DNA of 64,000 bases. It comes from SUG2458 sp051872335. Lineage in GTDB: Bacteria; Bacillota_I; Bacilli_A; RFN20; CAG-826. The position numbers and the translations under genes are program-made. The stretch spans positions 1 through 64,000 of the forward strand of contig JBJEDT010000037.1 in the NCBI GenBank assembly GCA_051872335.1, given 5' to 3'. Positions 33,522 through 42,317 of this stretch are shown piece after piece. The notes under the pieces were generated by a model, which searched no databases, was not told where the DNA came from, and worked only from the letters and a program-made list of their open reading frames with translations. Positions within the stretch are counted from its first letter, which is position 1. Each line of letters opens with the position of its first letter.

Positions 33522-34886
33522 TTATAAATTATCTCGGCCCTTTGCTTGGGGCCTTTTTATTATGTAAAAAGTTTCTTCTAAATCAAATGGATATAAAGGA
33601 TGTAAATATGATTTATTGAAGACTCTTATATTTGCTAGAAGTAAAAACAAAAGTGTAATGAACAATATATAGCCATATTTTCCAAATAAAAATACAACAA
33701 TAATAAAAATGTATTTAATGAATTTGTTTGTAAGTGATAATTCGAAAGAAGGAGTTACAAATCCACATAAGCCTTCTATGGCACATAAAAGCATAACCTC
33801 TTCATATAAAAAGCCTTGCTTAATACTAACTTCACTCAAAATTATTGCCGATATTAAGCCAATTGTTGAAACTAATACATTAGGAATATGTATTGCCGAC
33901 ATTCTAATAACGTCAAATAAAAATTCTACTATTAGTACTTGAGCTAACAAAAATGATGATAAGCTTATTGTCATATATTTTTGAAGGCCATTATTAAAAG
34001 GTGTTGTTGATAATAAACAAAACCATGTTGGAATTAAAAAGAAAGAAACTATAAGACATAAAAATCTTACTAATCTCGAAAAAGTACCTAATATGGGGTT
34101 TAAACGAAATTCTTCAATATGTTTAGTATGATCAAATAAATTTGAAGGAGTAATTAAAGCACTGCACGAATTATCAACTAATATTATGAACTTCTTATTT
34201 AATAAGGAAATACATGCAACATCAGGTCTTTCTGTGTAACGTACTAAAGGAAATGGATTATATCTTTGTTTTACTAGTAGCTCTTCTAAAGCTTTATCAG
34301 TCATAATTAATGAATTAACATCAATACTATTTAATTTTTCTCTTAGTTCAGATAATATCGAATTATCTACTATTTCTTTAATATAAATAAGAGAAACATT
34401 AGTTTTAGAAATTTTGCCTATCACGAATGATTCAATAATTAGATTATCTGATTTTATCCTTTTTCTAATAAGAGCAATATTATTTATTATATTTTCATTA
34501 AAACTATCTTTACTTCCTCTAACAGATTTTTCAATGGCTGGTTCAGAGATACTTCTAATAGGAAATAGCGCAGAATCAAAAATAATAGCAAAATCAAAAT
34601 CTGGTGATAAAAAAACACTATTTCCACTTAAAATATTATCTATAATTTTAGTAGTTTCTTTTTCTATTGTATGATTTAATAAAATCATATTTTCTTTCAT
34701 ACAACAATTTGTAAATTCATTAAAGTATTTATCAATAACATAAATAATTTTTATATCTGTGACAGTTTTACAAAAGTATAAAAAACATCTCTTACTATTA
34801 ATAATTAAGTTCTTTCTTACAATATCAAAATTTTTACCAATCAGCCTGTCATTTATTATCTTTATCGTGTTTTTAAAATAACTCAT
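33522..34886 (-). CDS. spoVAF: Spore germination protein SpoVAF (GerA alpha family)
   Basis: Inner-membrane spore protein related to the A subunits of GerA-type germinant receptors. The N-terminal ~230 residues are hydrophilic, and the FPLVRYTERPDVACISLLNK segment (about 228-250) marks the family. Around five C-terminal membrane segments follow, including IPTWFCLLSTTPFNNGLQ. The 454 residues are somewhat shorter than the Bacillus protein of roughly 490. The start overlaps the spoVAE stop by one base (TAATG). Last gene of the spoIIA-spoVA run. It could be an orphan GerA receptor subunit, but the spoVA position favours SpoVAF. Confidence 0.9.
   Translation of the reverse strand: MSYFKNTIKIINDRLIGKNFDIVRKNLIINSKRCFLYFCKTVTDIKIIYVIDKYFNEFTNCCMKENMILLNHTIEKETTKIIDNILSGNSVFLSPDFDFAIIFDSALFPIRSISEPAIEKSVRGSKDSFNENIINNIALIRKRIKSDNLIIESFVIGKISKTNVSLIYIKEIVDNSILSELREKLNSIDVNSLIMTDKALEELLVKQRYNPFPLVRYTERPDVACISLLNKKFIILVDNSCSALITPSNLFDHTKHIEEFRLNPILGTFSRLVRFLCLIVSFFLIPTWFCLLSTTPFNNGLQKYMTISLSSFLLAQVLIVEFLFDVIRMSAIHIPNVLVSTIGLISAIILSEVSIKQGFLYEEVMLLCAIEGLCGFVTPSFELSLTNKFIKYIFIIVVFLFGKYGYILFITLLFLLLANIRVFNKSYLHPLYPFDLEETFYIIKRPQAKGRDNL
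33536..33560 (+). terminator. Terminator of rarA inside the spoVAF 3' end
   Basis: Stem GGCCC/GGGCC followed by five T on the plus strand. It lies wholly within the last codons of the minus-strand spoVAF gene. Confidence 0.75.
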
Positions 34887-35236
34887 TAGGCTTTTGGTTT
34901 AAAAATAAGGCTACAAATGAAAGATAAAACTAAAATGACAGTTAAAGATAGTGAAGCTGGAATAAAAATATTTTCTAATATTCCTATAACTCCTTTTGAT
35001 AGTGCTCCTAATTTTGCTTCATGAGCTAAACTATGACCAAAAGATGTAATTAAAATATAAGCACCACCACCACAATTTTTAATAAAAAAATCATATATAT
35101 TAAATGAATCTAAAAATACACCTGCTATAACAAATATTGAAGTAATATGCCCTGGAGATAATTTTGTGAATTGATAAATAGTTTCTCCAATTGCACACAT
35201 TATTCCAGCAAATAAAAATGAAAATATCCAAATCAC
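34886..35236 (-). CDS. spoVAE: Stage V sporulation protein AE (SpoVAEb type)
   Basis: Small membrane protein of the SpoVA dipicolinic acid channel. The 116 residues, identical in length to the Bacillus SpoVAEb type, comprise about four hydrophobic segments, with IYQFTKLSPGHITSIFVIAG and the glycine-rich NCGGGAYILITSFGHSLAHEA block. I take the GTG start at 35236, which shares one G with the spoVAD stop (TAGTG) and has GGAGG upstream. It is translationally coupled on both sides. Confidence 0.93.
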   Translation of the reverse strand: MIWIFSFLFAGIMCAIGETIYQFTKLSPGHITSIFVIAGVFLDSFNIYDFFIKNCGGGAYILITSFGHSLAHEAKLGALSKGVIGILENIFIPASLSLTVILVLSFICSLIFKPKA

Positions 35237-36234
35237 TACTTATCATCCTCCCTAAATAATTCTATAGCATGAGCAACTACAGGAATTTCTTTTTTTTGCT
35301 GAACAAAAGTTGGTGAAAATAATGCTCCTGTACCAACAATTAAAACCCTTTTTAAATCACCATTTATTAATCTTTTCATAATATCCGTTGCTAATACTAA
35401 ACCAACGCACGCACTTCCACTTCCACCAGCATACATCTGTTCTTTTTTTCGTTCAAAAAGTAAAATTCCTGCATCTTTATGATTTTTTAATTTGATACCT
35501 TCTTCTTTTAAACATTGCTTTAAGACCTTACTTCCAACTGAAGATAAATCTCCTGTCAATATTTCATCATAATCATCAGGATTTTTTTGAAAAAAATTCA
35601 AATGGTCTTTTATTGTATGATAAGCTGCATATGCCATAGGGCTTCCCATATCATTTACATCATTATGTTTTGGATTATATACTTGACCTATGGTACAACC
35701 ATCTACTCTAATTTTTGTTTTTCTTTTTCCAATAATAATACTTGCTGCTCCTGTAGCTGTAATTGTTGTAGTATCTCTTTTTTGATAACCATAATCATTA
35801 GGATATCGAAATTGACGTTCTGCTACTTCACATGAAGATGATGAAAATGTAATTATGTTTTCAGCAATTTTTGAATCAATAAAAATGGAAGCAATAGCTA
35901 TACTTTTTATAATAGTTGAACAAGCACCATAAGTTCCAATAAAAGAAAATGGATAATTCTTTGCTACATAATTTGATACAGCTAGTTGATTAGTTAAATC
36001 TCCACCTATTAACATATTTATTTTCTTATATGGAATTTTTGCCCTATTTAAAGCATAAGTAATAGCTGTTTTAGACATTAAAACCTCTCCATCTTCAAAT
36101 GTTTTACATCCAGCATAACTATTTTTGAATTGCTTATCTAATAATGCTCCTAGAGGTCCTTTACCTTCCTTTTTACCCCCACAACTTCCATAACCTTGTA
36201 TATATACATTGTGTAATTCAACTGAGTAGGCCAT
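35236..36234 (-). CDS. spoVAD: Stage V sporulation protein AD
   Basis: Thiolase-fold protein that binds dipicolinic acid and helps load it into the spore core. The 332 residues match the family length (about 338) and carry blocks such as GSCGGKKEGKGPLG, FEDGEVLM, and GTYGACSTIIKSIAIAS with the thiolase-like Cys. I start at the ATG at 36234, whose A is also the last base of the spoVAC stop, with AGGAG eight bases upstream. The frame continues 11 codons further upstream, inside spoVAC. Third gene of the spoVA group. Confidence 0.95.
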   Translation of the reverse strand: MAYSVELHNVYIQGYGSCGGKKEGKGPLGALLDKQFKNSYAGCKTFEDGEVLMSKTAITYALNRAKIPYKKINMLIGGDLTNQLAVSNYVAKNYPFSFIGTYGACSTIIKSIAIASIFIDSKIAENIITFSSSSCEVAERQFRYPNDYGYQKRDTTTITATGAASIIIGKRKTKIRVDGCTIGQVYNPKHNDVNDMGSPMAYAAYHTIKDHLNFFQKNPDDYDEILTGDLSSVGSKVLKQCLKEEGIKLKNHKDAGILLFERKKEQMYAGGSGSACVGLVLATDIMKRLINGDLKRVLIVGTGALFSPTFVQQKKEIPVVAHAIELFREDDK

Positions 36235-36683
36235 TATAATACTCCTAATAATTTTAAGAAATAACAAATTAGTCCATAAAAAAATGCAGATATTACTCCA
36301 TATGCTATAACACTTCCAGCAAGATTAAAAACCTTACTTCCAAAGCCAAAAATCGGGCCTTCAAAACGTGCTTCAATAGATGAAGAAATCATAGCATTAG
36401 CAAATCCTGTAGTAGGTAGAAATATTCCTGCACCTAATTTACTAGCTATTTTTTTATATGCTCCAGTAATTGTTAAAATTGCGGTAATAAAAACAACAGT
36501 CATAAATAAGTAATAAATACTTTCTTTTTCACTAGCGCCAATTAATGTATTAAAAACAAAAAAGAGAAATTGTCCAATAAGGCCAACTAATCCACCACCC
36601 AAAAAAGCAAAAAGTATATTTTTAAATCTAGGTGTATTAGGTTTGCAATTATCAACAATTTCTTTATATCTAGATAAATTCAT
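36234..36683 (-). CDS. spoVAC: Stage V sporulation protein AC
   Basis: Mechanosensitive-type membrane component of the SpoVA channel that releases dipicolinic acid at germination. The 149 residues have about four membrane segments and the family blocks NILFAFLGGGLVGLIGQ and GFANAMISSSIEARFEGPIFGFGSKVF. I use the ATG at 36683, which has GAGG eight bases before it; an in-frame ATG six codons upstream lacks a site. It lies 48 bases after sigF, with no terminator between. SpoVAA and SpoVAB are absent here. Confidence 0.95.
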   Translation of the reverse strand: MNLSRYKEIVDNCKPNTPRFKNILFAFLGGGLVGLIGQFLFFVFNTLIGASEKESIYYLFMTVVFITAILTITGAYKKIASKLGAGIFLPTTGFANAMISSSIEARFEGPIFGFGSKVFNLAGSVIAYGVISAFFYGLICYFLKLLGVL

Positions 36684-36731
36684 AGCTTTAACCTCTAGCA
36701 TTATTTTTTACTAGAAGTTTTAACTTATTCA

Positions 36732-37448
36732 TCAAGTTATTAAATTTCGTAATTTTAATAGAACTTTTTTTTCAAAGCGTGACACTTGAACTTGAGAAAT
36801 ATGAAATCTTTTAGCTAATTCATCTTGTTTAAATTCATCAAAATATCGTAGTTTTATAAATAATCTTTCTTTATTATTTAATTTTGATAAAGCATAATTT
36901 AAATCAATATTATTCAAAATTTTATCTTTTTCTTCAGTTCCAATTAAATCAAGTGGACAAAGGTTTGAATCATTATAAGGACTATTTATTGATATTACAT
37001 CTAAAGCCTGATGAGCTTCGATAGCGAGGATAATTTCGTCTTCTTGAAAAGAAGAATTTTCTTTAATATCTTGAATAGTGATATTTCTTCCTAATTCTAT
37101 TTCTAATTTAGTTTCAATACATTTAATTTCTCGATAAATTTCTTGATTTTTTCTTGAAATTTTTATTATTCCATTTTCGCGAAAATGTTTTCTAATTTCT
37201 CCTAAAATTAGAGGAACTGCATATGTTGAAAATTTAGTATTGTAATCAAAATTAAACTGTTGAATAGCTTTTATTAAGCCTAATGTACCAATACTCAACA
37301 AATCCTCTTTATCTTCTTGCTTTATTAAATAGCGTTTCAATAATGCTGCAACTAATGGTTTGTTTTTTTCTATACATTCAAATAATGCTTCTTTATCACC
37401 TAGTTGAGCCTTCCTTATTAAATCTTCATTGAGGATTTGCAATTCCAT
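36732..37448 (-). CDS. sigF: RNA polymerase sigma-F factor (SpoIIAC)
   Basis: First forespore-specific sigma factor. The 238 residues have region 2 (EDLLSIGTLGLIKAIQQF and YNTKFSTYAVPLILGEIRKHF), region 3, and a region 4 helix-turn-helix (QDELAKRFHISQVQVSRFEK). The length is close to that of Bacillus SigF (255). The start overlaps the spoIIAB end by 23 bases and has only a weak ribosome site, consistent with coupled translation. Activity is controlled by SpoIIAB and SpoIIAA encoded just upstream. Confidence 0.96.
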   Translation of the reverse strand: MELQILNEDLIRKAQLGDKEALFECIEKNKPLVAALLKRYLIKQEDKEDLLSIGTLGLIKAIQQFNFDYNTKFSTYAVPLILGEIRKHFRENGIIKISRKNQEIYREIKCIETKLEIELGRNITIQDIKENSSFQEDEIILAIEAHQALDVISINSPYNDSNLCPLDLIGTEEKDKILNNIDLNYALSKLNNKERLFIKLRYFDEFKQDELAKRFHISQVQVSRFEKKVLLKLRNLIT

Positions 37449-37881
37449 AGTTATCTTGCAAACTACTTATAAACTCTTTTTTAATAAAAATTTTAGTCCC
37501 CATGTCAACTACTGACCTAATAGAAAATTCATCAGATAATGCTTGAATAATAGTTAATCCCATGCCTGCTCTTTCTAAATCAGGTCTTGTTGTAAATTTA
37601 GGTTTTAAAGCATCTTCAATATTTTCAATACCGATACCATAATCGATTATTTCCATTTCTAAGCAAGAATCAAGCAAGGAACATTTAATTGTTATTTCTT
37701 TCGAAGCATCAAGTTTATAACCATGAATAATAGCATTACTAACAGCTTCAGAGACGATTGTTTTAACTTCTGCTATCTCATCTAATGATGGATTAAGTAT
37801 CGATATAAAAGAAATTACTGCTGTTCTTACAAATGATTCATTACTTAAGGAAGCATTAAAACGAAGTTCCATTTTATTCAT
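37426..37881 (-). CDS. spoIIAB: Anti-sigma F factor SpoIIAB
   Basis: Serine kinase that binds and holds SigF inactive and phosphorylates SpoIIAA. The 151 residues show the GHKL ATPase motifs: N-box SEAVSNAIIHGY, G1 DYGIGI and G2 RAGMGLTI. The start codon overlaps the spoIIAA stop (ATGA), and the 3' end overlaps sigF. The order AA-AB-sigF is that of every known spoIIA operon, and all three partners are intact. Confidence 0.96.
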   Translation of the reverse strand: MNKMELRFNASLSNESFVRTAVISFISILNPSLDEIAEVKTIVSEAVSNAIIHGYKLDASKEITIKCSLLDSCLEMEIIDYGIGIENIEDALKPKFTTRPDLERAGMGLTIIQALSDEFSIRSVVDMGTKIFIKKEFISSLQDNYGIANPQ

Positions 37882-38231
37882 ATTTTTACCTTTACCTTTC
37901 TTTTAAATGTTTCTATATCTTGATACTCGGATAATATGGAAAATAAACCTGTCATTTGAATTATTTTTCTTGTATATGGAGTAAGACCTGTTATTCCACA
38001 AATACCACCAATTCTACGAATTTCATTGTATCTACCTAATATAAGTCCTATTCCAGAACTATCTAGAAAGGATAAGTTAGAAAAATCCCAAAGTATCGAT
38101 CGTACATAATATCGATCAATCTCTTCTAAAATCAAGGACCGATATGACATCACTCTAAGTGAATCAAGATCACCGGAAATTGATATGATTATGCCATCTT
38201 CAAATGGAGTAATTTTTATTTTACTTTCCAT
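37878..38231 (-). CDS. spoIIAA: Anti-sigma F factor antagonist SpoIIAA
   Basis: STAS-domain protein that, when unphosphorylated, displaces SpoIIAB from SigF. The 117 residues include the phosphorylation segment SFLDSSGIGLILGRY, with Ser at positions 58-59; Bacillus is phosphorylated at Ser58. I start at the ATG at 38231, preceded by AAGGAGG; the frame runs 10 codons further upstream without a site. The last codons overlap spoIIAB by four bases. Confidence 0.95.
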   Translation of the reverse strand: MESKIKITPFEDGIIISISGDLDSLRVMSYRSLILEEIDRYYVRSILWDFSNLSFLDSSGIGLILGRYNEIRRIGGICGITGLTPYTRKIIQMTGLFSILSEYQDIETFKRKVKVKI

Positions 38232-38263
38232 TATTTTCCTCCTTAATCGGTATACTAGCACAA

Positions 38264-38295
38264 TAAAAAAATGTCGTTTTTATATTCGACATTTT
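38264..38295 (-). terminator. Hairpin with T-run between dacF and spoIIAA
   Basis: Minus-strand stem AAAATGTCG/CGACATTTT with a 10-base loop and following T's. It should end or attenuate the dacF transcript before spoIIAA. The left arm and loop contain GTCGAATAT, which resembles a sigma-H -10 element (RnnGAATww); another GTCGAAT lies about 30 bases further upstream. A spoIIA promoter may overlap this hairpin. Confidence 0.7.
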
Positions 38296-38338
38296 ATTGC
38301 AAAACTTCTAAAAAAAAGATTCGACAAAAACTTTTAAT

Positions 38339-39490
38339 TTATACTATTAAATTCAAAATAAACTCTCCTAAAAAATTCCAAAAGCCTAAACTTTCTACGC
38401 TGTGATCGACATATAGATCAAAATAATAACATTCATTATTATGTTTATTTTTTAAAATTAATTTCCCAACAATTTCATTTTCACAAAGTGGAGCATATGT
38501 TTTATGAAGTTCAACCTCATAAAGAATGTCTTCTTCTTTTACATCATTCTCTACTACAATAATAACTTCCCTATTTACTAATATATCTGTTAATTCTTCT
38601 TTTGATTTTTTAAAAGCATATGACAATATTACATCATTATTAGCAAACAACACAATTGCTTTTAATTTACTAAAACCATAATTCAATAATATTTTTGTAT
38701 CACAAGTTCTTTCCTCTTTTGTTTTTTCATTCATAACAACAGAGATTAAACGAATATTATTTCTTTTTGCTGTTGCGGTTAAATTATAATTTGCCATATT
38801 TGTATAACCAGTTTTTAATCCATCCAATCCATCATATACACCTAGTAGTTTATTTGTATTTACAAGCCAAAAAGGTGATGATGTATCTTCTCTTAAATAA
38901 GCTTCTTTTAATCTAGTATATTGAAATAATGTCTCTCCAAACTTCACTAATTCACAAGCTAATAAACTCATATCATAACAACTTGAATAATGTTCTTTAT
39001 CATCAAAACCTGTACAATTTTTAAAGTTAGTATTTTCCATACCTAGTTTTTTAGCTTCTTTGTTCATAGCTTTTACAAACAAATCATTACTACCATACAT
39101 ATGCTCACCTAAAGCAGCTATGGCATCGTTAGCAGAATTTATACATACAGCTTTGAATAAGTCATCAACAGTCATTACTTCACCAACTTTTAAATAAATT
39201 TGTGTCCCTCCCATTGATGCTGAATATTCTCCACAAGTAACTTTATCTTCAAAATGTAAATTGCCCTTTTCTATAGCTGATAAAACTAAATACATTCCCA
39301 TCATTTTAGTCATTGATGCAGGATAATGCTTCTCATGCATATTATTTTCATAAATAATTTTCCTTGATGATGCTTCAACAAGTATTACAGATGAAGAATA
39401 TAAATTTAGTTCATTACTATTAGTCGTTTCTTTAGGGGAAAATCTAAAAGTATTAAACATTAATAGTAAACATAAAAAAAGTTTATACAT
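38339..39490 (-). CDS. dacF: D-alanyl-D-alanine carboxypeptidase DacF
   Basis: Penicillin-binding protein that trims pentapeptides, here probably limiting cross-links in the forespore-facing peptidoglycan. A short N-terminal hydrophobic signal (about 2-13) is followed by the active-site SMTK (59-62), the SAN motif in CINSANDAIAAL, and KTGYTN, all intact. The 383 residues match family length, and a C-terminal hydrophobic end fits a membrane anchor. The position next to spoIIAA is as in B. subtilis, which favours DacF over DacA. Site GCGAGG precedes the ATG. Confidence 0.93.
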   Translation of the reverse strand: MYKLFLCLLLMFNTFRFSPKETTNSNELNLYSSSVILVEASSRKIIYENNMHEKHYPASMTKMMGMYLVLSAIEKGNLHFEDKVTCGEYSASMGGTQIYLKVGEVMTVDDLFKAVCINSANDAIAALGEHMYGSNDLFVKAMNKEAKKLGMENTNFKNCTGFDDKEHYSSCYDMSLLACELVKFGETLFQYTRLKEAYLREDTSSPFWLVNTNKLLGVYDGLDGLKTGYTNMANYNLTATAKRNNIRLISVVMNEKTKEERTCDTKILLNYGFSKLKAIVLFANNDVILSYAFKKSKEELTDILVNREVIIVVENDVKEEDILYEVELHKTYAPLCENEIVGKLILKNKHNNECYYFDLYVDHSVESLGFWNFLGEFILNLIV

Positions 39491-39541
39491 ATATTTACCT
39501 CGCTAAATAATATGCATAAACTCAATTCTTATGATATTAAA

Positions 39542-40846
39542 CTACATTTTGATAACTTTATGAACTATTGGTGATACATCAACTTTTCCTTTACTTAACT
39601 TAAATGAATTATGAATATCTTCAATAATAGAATCATAATTATCTATATTTGTGTAAACATCACATAATTTATCTCCAATATTGACTTTGTCACCAACTTT
39701 TTTACTCAAGACAATACCAGCTGAAGGATCTATAATATCTTCTTTAGTTGCTCGACCAGCACCTAAACGCATTGCAGATTCTCCTATTTCTAAAGCATCT
39801 ATACGACATACATAGCCTTCTTCTTTTGCTATAACTTCAATATGATTTTTAGAAACAGGGAATTTTTCAGGATGCTCTAAATAAGAAACATCTCCTCCTT
39901 GTGCACCAATCATTTGTTTTAGTTTTTCAAAAGCACTTCCATCAGCAATTACTTTTTCTAACATTCTTCTAGCTTCTTGTTCATTTTCAGCAATCTTTGC
40001 TTGTACTAGCATAATAGATCCAGCAGCTAAACAAAGTTCAACAAAGTCATGTGGCCCATGTCCTTTTAATGTATTAATTGCTTCCTTAACTTCTAAATTA
40101 TTACCAATAGCTAAACCTAAAGGTTGGTTCATATCAGTTAAAATAGCTCTTGTATCACGATTTAGTTCATCACCAATTTCTACCATAGTACGTGCTAATT
40201 TTTCAGCATCTTCAATAGTTTTCATAAATGCACCAGCACCAAACTTTACATCTAATAGAATAGCATCACTACCTGAAGCAAGTTTTTTAGACATAATAGA
40301 TGAAGCAATTAAAGGAATTGATTCAACTGTACCAGTAACATCTCTTAAAGCATATAATTTTTTATCTGCAGGAACTAAATCACCTGTTTGACCAATAATA
40401 GCTAATCCATAATCATTAACTTGTTTAATAAATCTATCTCTTGCAACAGCAATTGAAACACCAGGGATAGATTCTAATTTATCAAGAGTACCACCAGTGT
40501 GACCTAAACCACGACCTGACATTTTAGCTAATTTTGCTCCACATGCAGCAACCATTGGTCCTAATGCAAGTGAAGTTTTATCTCCAACACCACCTGTTGA
40601 ATGTTTATCAACTTTTACACCTTTAATTGAAGATAAGTCAATAACATCACCGCTATGTAACATAGCATCTGTTAAAACACCAATTTCCTTTTTGGTCATG
40701 CCATTAAATACAACAGCCATTGTAAAAGCAGACGCTTGATAATCAGGGATAGATCCGTCAACATAACCGTTAACAAAGAATCTAATTTCTTCTGGAGTTA
40801 ATTCTTTATTTTCTCTTTTCTTAATAATAATATCTAACATTCTCAT
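39542..40846 (-). CDS. pdp: Pyrimidine-nucleoside phosphorylase
   Basis: Splits uridine and thymidine (and deoxyuridine) into base and sugar 1-phosphate. The 434 residues carry the family signature SGRGLGHTGGTLDKLE and phosphate-binding KHSTGGVGDKTSL. Length matches Bacillus Pdp. Site GAGG lies eight bases before the ATG. It lies 51 bases upstream of dacF in the same direction, reminiscent of the nucleoside-salvage genes (drm, pupG) upstream of dacF in B. subtilis. Confidence 0.96.
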   Translation of the reverse strand: MRMLDIIIKKRENKELTPEEIRFFVNGYVDGSIPDYQASAFTMAVVFNGMTKKEIGVLTDAMLHSGDVIDLSSIKGVKVDKHSTGGVGDKTSLALGPMVAACGAKLAKMSGRGLGHTGGTLDKLESIPGVSIAVARDRFIKQVNDYGLAIIGQTGDLVPADKKLYALRDVTGTVESIPLIASSIMSKKLASGSDAILLDVKFGAGAFMKTIEDAEKLARTMVEIGDELNRDTRAILTDMNQPLGLAIGNNLEVKEAINTLKGHGPHDFVELCLAAGSIMLVQAKIAENEQEARRMLEKVIADGSAFEKLKQMIGAQGGDVSYLEHPEKFPVSKNHIEVIAKEEGYVCRIDALEIGESAMRLGAGRATKEDIIDPSAGIVLSKKVGDKVNIGDKLCDVYTNIDNYDSIIEDIHNSFKLSKGKVDVSPIVHKVIKM

Positions 40847-40971
40847 AAACGTTACCTCACTAGAATATTATACAATAATTTATATATATTTAAAAACAAA
40901 AATTATTAACATATAAATATAACTTTACAAGATTTATTTTAAATATGATATGATAGATAAGAGGTAAAAAG

Positions 40972-42267
40972 ATGGATTTTGCAGAACATTTAAAAAAATA
41001 TCTTTCTTCTGATGAGATTAATAAATTAATTACATCTTTTAATGATGAAGATGAACATGCTCTTTTATTAAACACTAAAAAAGTTTCAAAAGAGTCTTTT
41101 TTAAATATCTTTCCAAATATAATACCTCATCCAATTGTTAAAAATGGTTTTCTCTATAATAAAGAAGAGTATCAATTTGGTAAAAACTATATGCACGATG
41201 CTGGCGTTTATTATCTTCAAGAACCAAGTGCAATGATTGTTGCTCATCTATTAAATCCAAATGAAAATGACATTGTGCTTGATATGTGTGCTGCTCCTGG
41301 AGGAAAAACAATTCAAAGTAGCCTTTTAATGAATAATGACGGAATTATTATAGCAAACGACCTTTCTTATCCACGAGCTAAAATCTTATCTAGTAATGTA
41401 GAAAGAATGGGAAGGAAAAATGTTATTGTTACAAGCATGGACTTACATAGACTAAATCACTTATTTAAAGGTAAATTTACTAAAATTATTCTTGATGCTC
41501 CTTGCTCAGGTTCAGGTATGTTTAGAAAAGATCCAAAATTTATAGAAGACTGGACGTATGAAAAAGTATTAAAGTGTTCACAAACTCAAAAAGAACTAAT
41601 AGATTTAGCTTATGAACTCTTAAAAGATGATGGAACACTAGTATACTCAACATGCTCCTATTCATATGAAGAAAATGAAGAAGTTATTCAATATGCTTTA
41701 AATAAATATCAAAATTTAGAAATACTTGATATAGAAGAAAACAAATATTTTAAAACATATCAAAATTTAGGTATTCATCTTTTCCCTTCAATTTTTAAAG
41801 GTGAAGGCCATTATATTTGTCTTCTTCACAAAATAGGAAATCCATCATCATCAACATTACCTACTATTAAAAGCCAAACAAAATTAACAAAAGATTTATT
41901 AAATTTTTTAAATCAATATAACTTAAACTCAAACAATATAATTAACATTAATAATTCGATATATCTTCAACCATATAATATGGATTTATCTAATATTTCT
42001 ACATTAAGAATTGGATTAAAAATATGTGAGATTAATAAAAATAATATTGTTCCAGATTATGCCTTAAGTCATTATTTAGATAGTAGTAATTCTATCGAAT
42101 TAACGGAAGTTCAAAAAGATATGTATTTACATGGTGAAACATTTTCAATTGATAAAAAACTTTCAAATGGTTACTATATAGTTTCCTATAATCGCATTAA
42201 TCTAGGTTTTGTAAAATATGTTGATGGCATACTAAAAAACCATTACCCTAAAGGATTAAGACATTAA
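40972..42267 (+). CDS. rRNA (cytosine-C5-)-methyltransferase, RsmF/RsmB-like
   Basis: SAM-dependent 5-methylcytosine methyltransferase of the NOL1/NOP2/Sun family. SAM site DMCAAPGGKT, catalytic motif DAPCSGSGMFRKDP and the second cysteine in YSTCSYSYEENEE are all present. A C-terminal ~150-residue PUA-like extension (about 280-431, ending in YNRINLGFVKYVDG) fits Firmicutes YebU/RsmF-like enzymes, which act on 16S rRNA. The exact target base is not known. Start at ATG 40972 with AAGAGG upstream. Plus-strand single gene, divergent from pdp. Confidence 0.9.
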   Translation: MDFAEHLKKYLSSDEINKLITSFNDEDEHALLLNTKKVSKESFLNIFPNIIPHPIVKNGFLYNKEEYQFGKNYMHDAGVYYLQEPSAMIVAHLLNPNENDIVLDMCAAPGGKTIQSSLLMNNDGIIIANDLSYPRAKILSSNVERMGRKNVIVTSMDLHRLNHLFKGKFTKIILDAPCSGSGMFRKDPKFIEDWTYEKVLKCSQTQKELIDLAYELLKDDGTLVYSTCSYSYEENEEVIQYALNKYQNLEILDIEENKYFKTYQNLGIHLFPSIFKGEGHYICLLHKIGNPSSSTLPTIKSQTKLTKDLLNFLNQYNLNSNNIININNSIYLQPYNMDLSNISTLRIGLKICEINKNNIVPDYALSHYLDSSNSIELTEVQKDMYLHGETFSIDKKLSNGYYIVSYNRINLGFVKYVDGILKNHYPKGLRH

Positions 42268-42317
42268 AAAATCATGTATGATAAATTAATCAATTTATCG
42301 CTACATGATTTTTTTTA
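42266..42317. terminator. Bidirectional terminator between methyltransferase and plsC
   Basis: Outer stem AAAAATCATGTA/TACATGATTTTT enclosing a second stem GATAAATT/AATTTATC, with T/A runs on both sides. It covers the 3' end of plsC. Confidence 0.9.
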
